DNA of 53,765 nt. Source: an uncultured Lachnospiraceae bacterium. GTDB taxonomy: Bacteria > Bacillota > Clostridia > Lachnospirales > Lachnospiraceae. Where the stretch lies: the NCBI GenBank assembly GCA_910584945.1, contig CAJUDY010000026.1, positions 1 through 53,765 on the forward strand, written 5' to 3'. How positions within the stretch are numbered: the first letter of the stretch is position 1; each line of letters opens with the position of its first letter. Below, piece by piece: positions 17,926 to 25,554 of this stretch. Both the position numbers and the translations under genes were made by a program. A model generated the notes under the pieces. That model was given only the letters and a program-made list of their open reading frames with translations, searched no databases and was not told where the DNA came from.

Positions 17926-18924
17926 ATGAAGAATCCATACATCGGCCATGAGAGCCAGCTATATGGGGTAGAGGAGCACCGTCTGGTGGGCGGAAGAGGG
18001 GATGGCATGCGCCTCTTACAGGTAAAAAATGGAAGAGGACTGGAGTTCACCGTATCCGCGGACCGCTGCGCAGATATCTCGAGGCTGAGCTTTGAGGGCG
18101 TCAATATGGGGTATTTCTCTCCCTGCGGGTATGTGGCTCCCGCTTATTATGACGGCGTGGGAGACGGCTTTTTAAAATCCTTCACCGCCGGGTTTCTGAC
18201 CACCTGCGGTCTGAACGAGGTGGGCGTGCCCTGCGAGGATGCGGGGGAGAGTCTGCCCCTTCACGGAACCATCGGCAACACGCCGGCGGAGCAGATCTTC
18301 TGGGAGAAGGACGAGGAGGAGATTAGGATTCACGCGGTGATCTCGGACGAGGGAATCTTTTCCAGAAAACTGGTACTTAAGCGGACGATCCGCTGTTCCC
18401 TTACGGATAATGTGATCACCATAGAGGATACCATCGTCAATGAGGGGGATAAAGACTATCCGGTATTGATTCTGTATCACATGAATATGGGCTATCCGCT
18501 GTTGTCCGAGCGTTCCGAGCTTTATGTGCCGTCCGTGGAGGTAAAGCCCCGGACCGAATGGGCGGCCAAGGGGATTGAGAACTGGGCCAGAATGCAGAAA
18601 CCGGAGGCCGGTTTTGAGGAGCAGTGTTATTTCCACCGCTTTGAGCGGGAAGGACTGGCGGCGATCTACAATCCTGATGTGGAAAAGGGCCTCGCGATCC
18701 GCTTTGATCCGGAGATCCTGCCGTTTTTCACCGAGTGGAAGATGATGGGAAAAAGAGATTACGTCCTGGGCCTAGAGCCGGGCAACTGCCATCCGGATGG
18801 ACGGGCCAAAATGCGGGAAGAGGGCAATCTGACGATTCTGCCTCCGGGAGAGCAGGTGACTTATTCCGTGCAGATACAGCTTCTGTCCGGACCGAAAGCC
18901 TGGGGAAGCCTTAAGAAATCATAA
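17926..18924 (+). CDS. DUF4432 / aldose 1-epimerase-like protein
   Basis: The 332-residue protein looks like the DUF4432 group of the galactose-mutarotase beta-sandwich superfamily: early VKNGRGLEFTVSADRCADIS, a central LPLHGTIGNTPAEQIFWEKD, a middle YPVLILYHMNMGYPLL and late YVLGLEPGNCHPDGR, which carry candidate catalytic His/Glu residues. Such proteins interconvert sugar anomers or act as sugar isomerase-like epimerases. The start at 17926 follows AAGGAGG at 17908-17914; the stop codon of the aldolase is inside that site. As last gene of the operon it may supply the anomer needed by the isomerase. A terminator follows. Confidence 0.8.
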   Translation: MKNPYIGHESQLYGVEEHRLVGGRGDGMRLLQVKNGRGLEFTVSADRCADISRLSFEGVNMGYFSPCGYVAPAYYDGVGDGFLKSFTAGFLTTCGLNEVGVPCEDAGESLPLHGTIGNTPAEQIFWEKDEEEIRIHAVISDEGIFSRKLVLKRTIRCSLTDNVITIEDTIVNEGDKDYPVLILYHMNMGYPLLSERSELYVPSVEVKPRTEWAAKGIENWARMQKPEAGFEEQCYFHRFEREGLAAIYNPDVEKGLAIRFDPEILPFFTEWKMMGKRDYVLGLEPGNCHPDGRAKMREEGNLTILPPGEQVTYSVQIQLLSGPKAWGSLKKS

Positions 18925-18937
18925 GAACATGAGACAG

Positions 18938-18975
18938 GAGTCGGAGATCCAGGAGGGTTTCCGGCTCTTTCTATT
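18938..18975 (+). terminator. Terminator of the sugar operon
   Basis: GAGTCGGAGATCC (18938-18950) pairs with GGTTTCCGGCTC (18956-18967) through a 5-nt loop with one bulge, followed by TTTCTATTT. It lies 13 nt after the DUF4432 stop codon. Confidence 0.7.
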
Positions 18976-19003
18976 TGAAAAGAACGTCGATATCTGCTAT
19001 ACT
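18975..19003 (+). promoter_or_regulatory. SigA-type promoter of the HEAT-repeat gene
   Basis: TTGAAA at 18975-18980 and TATACT at 18998-19003 with a 17-nt spacer; transcription would begin around 19010, 24 nt before the ATG. Confidence 0.65.
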
Positions 19004-19033
19004 TTGGTTTGAGAAGAAACGGGAAAGGCGGGG

Positions 19034-20593
19034 ATGCGCAAAGTGTTCTTTTTTGATGAAGGGAAAAAAGAACAAATGAGAAGATTTGCGGCGCAGGTGG
19101 AACTTGAGATTCGGAGACTGGAGGCCGGAGAGGACGCAGGTCTTCGGGGAGCGTACTGCGCGTTTGCCATGAAGGATGCGAAGCTGAAAAAGCATGCGGG
19201 GGAGGCGGTCAGAAATCGATTGGCTTCGATGGATCGTTCCCGGCTTCTGAAGCTGTGCGAGCGGTTTCGAACCTTTACCTCCCTGGAATGGAGTATAGAC
19301 TGGAAGAACGTCTCGATCAAGCAGATGCAAAAAGAACTGCCGGAAGAGGTATACCGGTATGCGTTGATTCTGGGTTCTTTTCATCCAAATGGATATTTTC
19401 GGGAACAATGCGTATATGCCATGGGCGCGCAGAAGGAGTTCGCGTTCTGGCTGTTTCCGAGGGTGAACGACTGGGTGAGGGAGGTCCGGGAAGCGGCTGT
19501 AAAGACGCTGCTTTTGTCTCTGCCGGTCTGCGGGGGGACGGAGCTTCTTCGCTGTCTTCCCGCGTATGAGCGGCTTCTAAGCTGCCGCCGCCGGACCGAG
19601 CCTCAGATGAAGGCGATAGAGGAGCAGATGGAAGCAGGATTGTCCCGGGCGATGAAAGAAGTGGAGTCATCACAGCTTTTTTGTCTGGAGCAGGAGGTGC
19701 GACGGGCCTTGTACAGGCAAAACGGCAGGTTCCGATTCCTGAGCCTTTCAAAGCTTCATGATTGTCTTATGATGGAGCGGGAAAACTGCTCAAAGCAGAT
19801 GCTGATCAAAAGGATACTGGAGCATCCGGATTGTACAATTGACTGGGCAGAGCAGTATCTTGCCGACCCTTCCGCGCAGGTGCGAAAGGCCGCCGTGGAA
19901 TTCCGCTATGAGCGGACGAAGGCATCCTGGCCCGGACTCGAAGGGATGCTCCTGGATAAAAGCCGGGGAGTCAGGGAGTATGCGGCTTACATTCTGGAGC
20001 GCCGCAGCCATTTTGACATCCGGGGCTATTATCTCAGTCATTTGAAGGACGAACAGCCGTCATGCGCGATTCTCGGCCTTTCGGAATACCAGAGCCGCGG
20101 CAATGTGCAGGCGTTCCTGGACTGTCTGGAAAGATCGGAACGAAAAATTCTAAAATGTACGCTTCTGGCGCTGGGGTCCCAGGAAGATTTTTCCGACGAA
20201 GAGCTTCTGTGGAACTATCTTCTGGATGACCGGATTGAGGTGTCGAAAGCCGCTTGTCTGTCCATCCGGAAAAAAGGCTTTCGGCCGGGAGCGGGACGGA
20301 TCTTTGCGGCGTATAGGAATGCAAAGATGGAACATCAGCGGCGCTATCTCCTGAAGCTTTTACTTCGGGAAAGCCCCTGGAGCCGTCTGCCCGGTCTATT
20401 GCGCCTGTACCAAAGAGATCTGCCGGAACAGGAAAAGTATCAGGTGTTGTCCGGTATTCGCAGCCGTACCATGTACGGGAAGCTTCCCGGATCTTTGCAG
20501 GAGGAGATTGTCTCGGCTTTGGAAGAAAGCAGGGAAGAGCTGCCGGACGGGTTGGAAGCGGAGATCCTTTATGATATGAAATTTCTCATATAA
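19034..20593 (+). CDS. HEAT-repeat protein of unknown function
   Basis: A 519-residue, largely helical, Arg/Lys-rich protein without signal peptide or membrane segments. Repeated helix pairs with HEAT-like phasing are visible, for example WVREVREAAVKTLLLSLP near 155, AQVRKAAVEFRYERTKASWP near 281, SRGVREYAAYILERRSHFDI near 309 and CAILGLSEYQSRGNVQAFLD near 344. HEAT scaffolds usually mediate protein contacts; no enzymatic motif was recognised. It is a single-gene unit with its own promoter, on the same strand as the FAD oxidoreductase 138 nt downstream. AAAGGCGGGG precedes the ATG. Confidence 0.65.
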   Translation: MRKVFFFDEGKKEQMRRFAAQVELEIRRLEAGEDAGLRGAYCAFAMKDAKLKKHAGEAVRNRLASMDRSRLLKLCERFRTFTSLEWSIDWKNVSIKQMQKELPEEVYRYALILGSFHPNGYFREQCVYAMGAQKEFAFWLFPRVNDWVREVREAAVKTLLLSLPVCGGTELLRCLPAYERLLSCRRRTEPQMKAIEEQMEAGLSRAMKEVESSQLFCLEQEVRRALYRQNGRFRFLSLSKLHDCLMMERENCSKQMLIKRILEHPDCTIDWAEQYLADPSAQVRKAAVEFRYERTKASWPGLEGMLLDKSRGVREYAAYILERRSHFDIRGYYLSHLKDEQPSCAILGLSEYQSRGNVQAFLDCLERSERKILKCTLLALGSQEDFSDEELLWNYLLDDRIEVSKAACLSIRKKGFRPGAGRIFAAYRNAKMEHQRRYLLKLLLRESPWSRLPGLLRLYQRDLPEQEKYQVLSGIRSRTMYGKLPGSLQEEIVSALEESREELPDGLEAEILYDMKFLI

Positions 20594-20731
20594 AATGATA
20601 TGAAACTTAAAAAACAGCGTCTGGCCGAAAGCAGCTCCGGAAGGATTTTACGGAACGAAGTGAGAGAAAATTCTTCCAGAAACTGGGGCGAAGTGAGGGC
20701 AGATGCGGAACTTAAATAGGAGATTGATTTT
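20594..20731 (+). other. Intergenic leader with hairpin and repeated motif
   Basis: No gene is seen here. GGAAGGATTTT (20639-20649) can pair with AAAATTCTTCC (20667-20677) to form a hairpin, and the stretch CAGATGCGGAACTTAAA right before the ribosome binding site of the next gene (20700-20716) is identical to 17 nt in the yqhY leader (1806-1822). A near copy (ATATGAAACTTAAA) lies at 20600-20613. Confidence 0.5.
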
Positions 20732-22129
20732 ATGAACTACGATCTGATTATCATCGGCGCCGGACCGGCGGGTATCTTTACCGCCCTGGAGCTGGTGCGG
20801 AACCATGCGGGAAAGAAGATCCTGATGGTGGAGAAGGGAAAGCCGGTGGACAAGCGCCACTGCCCCAAGGCGGAGACCGGCAAATGCATGAACTGCAAGC
20901 CCAACTGTATGATCACCACCGGTTTTTCCGGGGCGGGAGCTTTTTCCGACGGCAAGCTGAGCCTTTCCTGTGAGGTGGGCGGGGAGCTGCCGTCCCTGAT
21001 CGGGGAGGATTTTGCCCAGGAGCTGATCGACTACACAGACAAAATTTATCTGGAATTCGGCGCGGACGAGCACGTGGAGGGCGTGTACAAAGGGGAGGAG
21101 ATCGACGAGATCCGCAAGCGCGCCATCCGGGCGGGTCTTCGCCTAGTGGACTGTCCCATCCGTCATCTGGGGACGGAAAAGGCCCAGAAGCTGTACCTGA
21201 ATATCCAGAATTATCTGGCGGACCAGGGGGTGGAGATGCTCTTTGGGACCGAGTGCGAGAACATCCTTCTTGAGGGGGATACCTGTACCGGAGTCCGGCT
21301 TCTCACCAAAGAAGGGACAAAGGAGCTGTCCGCGGACGAGATCGTCATCGCTACCGGGCGCAGAGGCGCGGACTGGCTGGAAAAGGTCTGTCAGGAGAAC
21401 GGTATCGCCCATAAGCCGGGGACGGTGGATATCGGCGTTCGGGTGGAGTGCAGAAATGAGATCATGGAGATGGTCAACAAGGTCCTCTATGAGGGAAAAC
21501 TTATCGGCTATCCGAAGCCCTGGAAGAATAAAGTCCGTACCTTCTGTCAGAATCCCGGAGGCTTTGTGGCTCAGGAGAATTACGACAATGACCTGGCCGT
21601 CGTCAACGGACACAGCTACAAAGATCTAAAGAGCGAGAATACGAATCTGTCCATCCTGGTCAGCCATAACTTCACAGAACCTTTTAACCAGCCCATCGCC
21701 TATGCTCAGAAGGTTGGGGAGCTGACCAATATGCTGGGAGCCGGACACATCATGGTACAGCGCTACGGGGATATTCTGGACGGCAAGCGGACCTGGCCCA
21801 AGGAACTGTCCCAGTCCAACGTGAAGCCGACCCTGAAGGATGCGGTGGCGGGAGACATCACCGCGGCCATGCCCTACCGCGCCATGACCAACATCATTGA
21901 GTTTATCCGGATGATGGACGAGGTGGTGCCGGGGTTTGCCAGCAACGAGACCCTTTTGTACAGTCCCGAACTGAAGTTCTATTCCAATAAAGTCAAGATG
22001 GACGCGGACCTGAATACGAATATTAAGGGGCTTCACTGCCTGGGGGATTCTTCCGGATGGACCAGGGGTCTTATGATGGCTTCCGCCATGGGGGTACTGA
22101 TGGGACGCAGGCTGATGGATAAAAAGTGA
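20732..22129 (+). CDS. FAD-dependent oxidoreductase (COG2509-like)
   Basis: The 465-residue flavoprotein has the N-terminal FAD dinucleotide fold GAGPAGIFTALEL (9-21), a VEKGKPVDKR segment after the second strand, the second FAD contact EIVIATGRRGADWL near 204-217 and the C-terminal GLHCLGDSSGWTRGLMMA near 435. Four cysteines at 44, 52, 55 and 59 (CPKAETGKC, CKPNC) precede FSGAGAFSDGKL; they could bind a metal or Fe-S cluster, or simply be redox-active. The family is widespread in Clostridia and poorly characterised. GGAGATTGA precedes the ATG. Substrate is unknown. Confidence 0.82.
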   Translation: MNYDLIIIGAGPAGIFTALELVRNHAGKKILMVEKGKPVDKRHCPKAETGKCMNCKPNCMITTGFSGAGAFSDGKLSLSCEVGGELPSLIGEDFAQELIDYTDKIYLEFGADEHVEGVYKGEEIDEIRKRAIRAGLRLVDCPIRHLGTEKAQKLYLNIQNYLADQGVEMLFGTECENILLEGDTCTGVRLLTKEGTKELSADEIVIATGRRGADWLEKVCQENGIAHKPGTVDIGVRVECRNEIMEMVNKVLYEGKLIGYPKPWKNKVRTFCQNPGGFVAQENYDNDLAVVNGHSYKDLKSENTNLSILVSHNFTEPFNQPIAYAQKVGELTNMLGAGHIMVQRYGDILDGKRTWPKELSQSNVKPTLKDAVAGDITAAMPYRAMTNIIEFIRMMDEVVPGFASNETLLYSPELKFYSNKVKMDADLNTNIKGLHCLGDSSGWTRGLMMASAMGVLMGRRLMDKK

Positions 22130-22150
22130 GCGATCGTGTAAAAAAAACGG

Positions 22151-22179
22151 TTGCTCATCGGGCGCTGTCCTTTTATAAT
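22151..22179 (+). promoter_or_regulatory. Promoter of the cytidylate-kinase-like gene
   Basis: TTGCTC at 22151-22156 and TATAAT at 22174-22179 are separated by 17 nt. The -35 region also contains TGAGC/GCTCA complementarity with the sequence just after the previous stop codon. Confidence 0.6.
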
Positions 22180-22213
22180 AAAGATATCCTAGATCAAAGC
22201 GGAGGATGAGGCT

Positions 22214-22804
22214 ATGAGAAAAATTATTACGATCGGCCGGGAGTTCGGCGCAGGCGGCGGGGAGATCGGAAAACGGCTGTCAAAGGAACTTGGAATTCCG
22301 TTTTATGACAAAGACATCATTCTTAAGACGGCTATGGCCAACCGGAAGCTGAACCCGGAACAGGTGCACAAGTGGGATGAGAAGGTGCCCAGCAGTTTTG
22401 GGTTTGCCCAGAGTCTTTTTGATTTTTACAACAAGCCTCTGGACGAGGAACTGTGGCGGGCCCAGAAGGATGCGATCCGGGAGCTGGCCAACAAGGAGAG
22501 CTGTATCATCGTGGGCAGAAACGGCGACCATATCTTAAGAGAGTTCGACCACTGCCTGAATGTGTTTGTCCATGCGGGCTTTCAGTGGAGGGCCAAAAGG
22601 ATGGCAGGGATGATGCCGGGTACCCCCATGGAACAGGTGGTTGCGGACGTCAAAGCGGCGGATAAGGCCAGAAAGAAATACTGTGCCTACTATACCGGCA
22701 AGACCTACGGAGACGCCCGGAATTTTGATCTGACCGTGAATACGGAGAAAATCGGCATCGAAAAGGCGGTTCAGCTGATCCTGGCAGCGGCAGAAAATAT
22801 ATAA
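22214..22804 (+). CDS. Cytidylate kinase-like family protein
   Basis: A 196-residue P-loop NTPase of the cytidylate-kinase-like family common in Clostridia. It starts with the family hallmark ITIGREFGAGGGEIGKRLSK (5-24), a variant P-loop with GGGEIGKRL, followed by IPFYDKDIIL. SCIIVGRNGDHILRE near 95-110 is the second strand with a nucleotide-monophosphate contact, and KKYCAYYTGKTYGDARNFDL near 153 is the typical lid-to-end segment. These proteins are not the essential Cmk; their substrate is generally unproven. AAGCGGAGGATGA precedes the ATG. It has its own promoter. Confidence 0.85.
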   Translation: MRKIITIGREFGAGGGEIGKRLSKELGIPFYDKDIILKTAMANRKLNPEQVHKWDEKVPSSFGFAQSLFDFYNKPLDEELWRAQKDAIRELANKESCIIVGRNGDHILREFDHCLNVFVHAGFQWRAKRMAGMMPGTPMEQVVADVKAADKARKKYCAYYTGKTYGDARNFDLTVNTEKIGIEKAVQLILAAAENI

Positions 22805-22826
22805 TTGTATACAATTATACGTTTTT
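22800..22826. promoter_or_regulatory. Perfect 20-bp palindrome (operator and/or terminator)
   Basis: A 20-bp perfect palindrome (22800-22819, core ATTGTATACAAT) covers the stop codon of the kinase-like gene and ends 9 nt before the -35 box of the amino-acid ABC operon. The core has the form of a GntR-type operator. It is followed by CGTTTTTTC, so as RNA it could also act as a weak AT-rich terminator. Confidence 0.55.
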
Positions 22827-22828
22827 TC

Positions 22829-22857
22829 TTGACAAGAACGCGGGAAAAATTTATACT
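22829..22857 (+). promoter_or_regulatory. Strong promoter of the amino-acid ABC operon
   Basis: TTGACA at 22829-22834 and TATACT at 22852-22857 with a 17-nt spacer; one of the best promoters in the window. Transcription should start near 22864, just before a 16-bp hairpin. Confidence 0.8.
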
Positions 22858-22866
22858 TATGTATAG

Positions 22867-22904
22867 ACATCAAGGCGGTGTAGCAAAATACATCGCCTTG
22901 ATGT
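22867..22904 (+). promoter_or_regulatory. 5' UTR hairpin of the amino-acid ABC operon
   Basis: ACATCAAGGCGGTGTA (22867-22882) pairs with TACATCGCCTTGATGT (22889-22904) over 16 bp with one G-U pair and a 6-nt loop. It starts practically at the predicted transcript 5' end and is followed by TTTAAAATAA rather than a U-tract. It may stabilise the mRNA or act as an attenuator. Confidence 0.6.
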
Positions 22905-22951
22905 TTAAAATAACCAGCGTAAAAGCTGGAGAATAAAGGAGAGTACATATT

Positions 22952-23824
22952 ATGAAAAAGTTGATTGTAATGTCGATGATCGCCTGCATGGCATTTTCCA
23001 TGACTGCATGCGGTTCCAAAGAGGACAGCGCCGCACAGGCGCCCGCAGCGGAGGAGAACGAGGCGTCTGCGGAGGGAGAAGACGCGGAAGCTCCGGCGGC
23101 AGACGCGGCTGAGGACGAAGCGCCGACGGCAGAGGCTTCCGGAGACAAGACCTGGATCATCGCTATGGATACCGTGTTCCGTCCCTTTGAGTTCACCGAT
23201 GAGAACGGCGAGTTCGTTGGAATCGATGTGGACGTCATGAAAGCAATCGCAGAGGATCAGGGATTCAGCTATGAGATCCAGAGCCTTGGATGGGACGCAG
23301 CGGTGGCAGCTGTCCAGGCGGGCCAGGCAGACGGCCTGATCGCAGGCGCTTCCATTACAGATGAGAGAAAAGCTTCCGGATGGATCTTCTCTGACGGTTA
23401 TTACAATGCGACTCAGACTTTCGTCGTTCCGGCAGGCAGTGACATCAAGAGCTTTGAGGACTTGGCAGGAAAGAACGTGGCGGTAAAGAACGGTACCGCA
23501 GGCGCTGATTTTGCGGAGAGCCTGAAGGACGAGTATGGATTTACCACCACCGTATTCGAGGATTCACCGACCATGTACCAGGACGTCATCCTCGGCAACA
23601 GCGCGGCATGCGTGGAGGATACGCCGATCATGGCAGATTCCATCAAAGTGGGCAGCCTGGCGCTGGAGATTCCGGAAGGGATGGAGAGCGACGGCGCTCC
23701 GTATGGCTTTGCGATCATGAACGAGGCGAATCAGGAGCTTCTTGACATGTTCAATGCAGGCCTTGCGAACATCAAAGAAAACGGAACTTACGATGAGATC
23801 ATCGCAAAGTACCTGGGAGAATAA
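22952..23824 (+). CDS. Amino-acid ABC transporter substrate-binding lipoprotein
   Basis: Extracellular solute-binding lipoprotein (SBP_bac_3 family), 290 residues. The signal peptide ends in the lipobox SMTAC with Cys20, followed by an acidic Ala/Glu linker (about 24-65) that spaces the domain from the membrane. The binding domain begins KTWIIAMDTVFRPFEF and contains DGLIAGASITDERK near 128 and VAVKNGTAGADFAESL near 178, the normal polar-amino-acid-binding pattern. It is the first gene of an SBP-permease-ATPase operon under a strong promoter. Whether it binds Gln, Arg, Cys or another amino acid cannot be decided. Confidence 0.9.
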   Translation: MKKLIVMSMIACMAFSMTACGSKEDSAAQAPAAEENEASAEGEDAEAPAADAAEDEAPTAEASGDKTWIIAMDTVFRPFEFTDENGEFVGIDVDVMKAIAEDQGFSYEIQSLGWDAAVAAVQAGQADGLIAGASITDERKASGWIFSDGYYNATQTFVVPAGSDIKSFEDLAGKNVAVKNGTAGADFAESLKDEYGFTTTVFEDSPTMYQDVILGNSAACVEDTPIMADSIKVGSLALEIPEGMESDGAPYGFAIMNEANQELLDMFNAGLANIKENGTYDEIIAKYLGE

Positions 23825-23848
23825 TTGGTTTATTAAGATACGCTTTTT

Positions 23849-23880
23849 GTAACTGTGAAGGTACGGAACAGTTACCGCTT
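23849..23880 (+). terminator. Intercistronic hairpin within the amino-acid ABC operon
   Basis: GTAACTGT (23849-23856) pairs with ACAGTTAC (23868-23875), followed by CGCTTTTT. It probably ends part of the transcripts after the binding-protein gene, raising its level over the permease and ATPase. The sequence is related to one at 26733-26760. Confidence 0.55.
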
Positions 23881-23904
23881 TTTAAAGTAAGGAGAACCTG
23901 ACTT

Positions 23905-24573
23905 ATGATTTCTATCGTTCAAGTATACGGCAGCATGCTGCTTTCGGCGCTGGGAAGGACGCTGGTGATGACGGTGCTTTCCCTGATATTTGCCATGGTG
24001 ATCGGTATGATTTTCGGACTCATGAATGTGGGACATAACCGGATATTCAACTGTATCGGTACGGTCTATGTGGATGCGGTCCGGGGAGTTCCGCTGATCG
24101 TGCTGGCGTATTTTATCTACTTTGGAGTGCCTGCCGGACTGCAGGGAATCGGGTTTGCCGGTTTCCGCCTGAGTGGGTTTCAGGCGGGCTTTATCGCCCT
24201 CTCCATGAACTGCGGCGCCTATATGGCGGAGATCATAAGAGCAGGTATCGAGAGTGTGGACCGGGGACAGATGGAGGCGGGCAGAAGCCTTGGACTTTCC
24301 TACGGCGCCTGCATGGCTCTGATCGTCGTTCCCCAGGCCGTCCGCACCATGATTCCTTCCATTATCAACCAGTTTATCATCACGCTTAAGGATACGTCCA
24401 TCCTGTCGGTCATTGGATTCCCGGAGCTTACCAACGTGGGTAAGACGATCATGGGCAATACGTTCAAGAACCTGCAGACCTGGGCGATCATCGGTATCAT
24501 GTATATGATCGTGATTACAACTTTGAGTAAGATCGCGAAGCAGGTTGAGAGGAGGGTGAACCGTGGCAGATAA
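23905..24573 (+). CDS. Amino-acid ABC transporter permease
   Basis: Membrane subunit (222 aa) of the polar amino-acid importer, HisM/GlnP type. Several hydrophobic segments are clear (about 8-30, 50-75, 85-105, 180-205), and the EAA loop reads RAGIESVDRGQMEAGRSLGL near 110-129, the contact site for the ATPase, followed by VPQAVRTMIPSIINQFI. AAGGAGA precedes the ATG. The end overlaps the ATPase gene by 11 nt. Confidence 0.92.
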   Translation: MISIVQVYGSMLLSALGRTLVMTVLSLIFAMVIGMIFGLMNVGHNRIFNCIGTVYVDAVRGVPLIVLAYFIYFGVPAGLQGIGFAGFRLSGFQAGFIALSMNCGAYMAEIIRAGIESVDRGQMEAGRSLGLSYGACMALIVVPQAVRTMIPSIINQFIITLKDTSILSVIGFPELTNVGKTIMGNTFKNLQTWAIIGIMYMIVITTLSKIAKQVERRVNRGR

Positions 24574-25330
24574 GCAAAAGCAGACGGTTTTGTCAGATCC
24601 GTCCTGTAAGATTCATGTGACGAATCTGAAGAAGAATTTCGGCAAGCTGGAAGTGTTAAAGGACATCAGTCTAGATGTGTCGGAGGGGGAAGTGGTCGTC
24701 CTTTTAGGCCCCTCCGGCAGCGGTAAATCCACGCTTCTTCGGTGTCTGAATCAGCTGGAGACGGCCACCAGCGGACAGATTATCATCGACGGCCATGATG
24801 TGACCAACCGCCATACGGACATCAACAAGGTGCGGGAGAATATCGGCATGGTGTTCCAGCACTTCAATCTGTTCAATCATCTGACTGTCCTGGATAATAT
24901 GACGCTGGCGCCGGTGCATTTAAAGCTGGCGACCAAAGAAGAGGCAAAAAGGACAGCAGAGCAGCTTCTAAAAAGAGTCGGGTTGGAGGATAAGGCGCAG
25001 GCCTATCCGAGCCAGCTGTCCGGCGGGCAGAAGCAGCGGGTGGCCATCGCCCGAGCCCTGGCCATGAAGCCGGACATCATGCTCTTTGACGAGCCTACCA
25101 GCGCCCTGGACCCGGAGATGGTCGGAGAGGTGCTGGCGGTTATGAAGGAGCTGGCAAAGGAAGGGATGACCATGGTGGTCGTCACCCATGAGATCGGGTT
25201 CGCCAGAGAAGTGTCGGACCGTGTGATCTTTATGGAGGGCGGATACATCGTGGAGGAAGGCAGTCCGGAGGAGCTGATCCTGCATCCGAAGGAGCCGCGG
25301 ACTGTGGATTTCCTGAGTAAAGTATTATAA
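24563..25330 (+). CDS. Amino-acid ABC transporter ATP-binding protein
   Basis: Energy-coupling subunit (255 aa), GlnQ/HisP type. Walker A GPSGSGKST near 52-60, Q-loop VFQHFNLFNH near 98, signature LSGGQKQRVAIARAL near 153-167, Walker B IMLFDEPTSALDPE near 173-186 and the switch VVTHEIGFAREV near 207 are all present. It starts with GTG at 24563, with GAGGAGG upstream, inside the end of the permease gene. A terminator follows 12 nt after the stop codon. Confidence 0.94.
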   Translation: MADKQKQTVLSDPSCKIHVTNLKKNFGKLEVLKDISLDVSEGEVVVLLGPSGSGKSTLLRCLNQLETATSGQIIIDGHDVTNRHTDINKVRENIGMVFQHFNLFNHLTVLDNMTLAPVHLKLATKEEAKRTAEQLLKRVGLEDKAQAYPSQLSGGQKQRVAIARALAMKPDIMLFDEPTSALDPEMVGEVLAVMKELAKEGMTMVVVTHEIGFAREVSDRVIFMEGGYIVEEGSPEELILHPKEPRTVDFLSKVL

Positions 25331-25342
25331 TGTGATGTTTTT

Positions 25343-25372
25343 AAAGGTCTTCCGGGGAGGGAGGCCTTTTTG
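25343..25372 (+). terminator. Terminator of the amino-acid ABC operon
   Basis: AAAGGTCTTCC (25343-25353) and GGGAGGCCTTT (25359-25369) form an 11-bp stem with G-U pairs and a 5-nt loop, followed by a run of Ts. Confidence 0.8.
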
Positions 25373-25511
25373 CTGTCAAATGCTTGAAAAATTTCCCCCA
25401 ACGTGGTAGTCTGTATTTATCTGAAATCAGAAGGAGCCGTTCGGTTCCAGGATTCCACTTTTAATAAAATACGCCCTTTTCGTATAAATGCAGGAAATCA
25501 TGCATATTTTC

Positions 25512-25541
25512 TTGCCAGATCTGTACGTGAACGGGTATAAT
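25512..25541 (+). promoter_or_regulatory. Candidate promoter of the Rpn-like gene
   Basis: TTGCCA at 25512-25517 and TATAAT at 25536-25541 with an 18-nt spacer. The -10 box lies only 13 nt before the ATG, so the predicted start of transcription falls within the AAAGGAGA ribosome binding site; either the transcript has almost no leader or a different promoter is used. Confidence 0.45.
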
Positions 25542-25554
25542 AAAGGAGAATGCG

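Noticed and set aside
14050..18924. The sugar operon as a sulfoquinovose pathway
   Set aside because: An isomerase, kinase and class II aldolase would fit a sulfo-EMP-like route, but there is no sulfoquinovosidase, sulfosugar transporter or sulfolactaldehyde enzyme nearby, so the claim cannot be supported.
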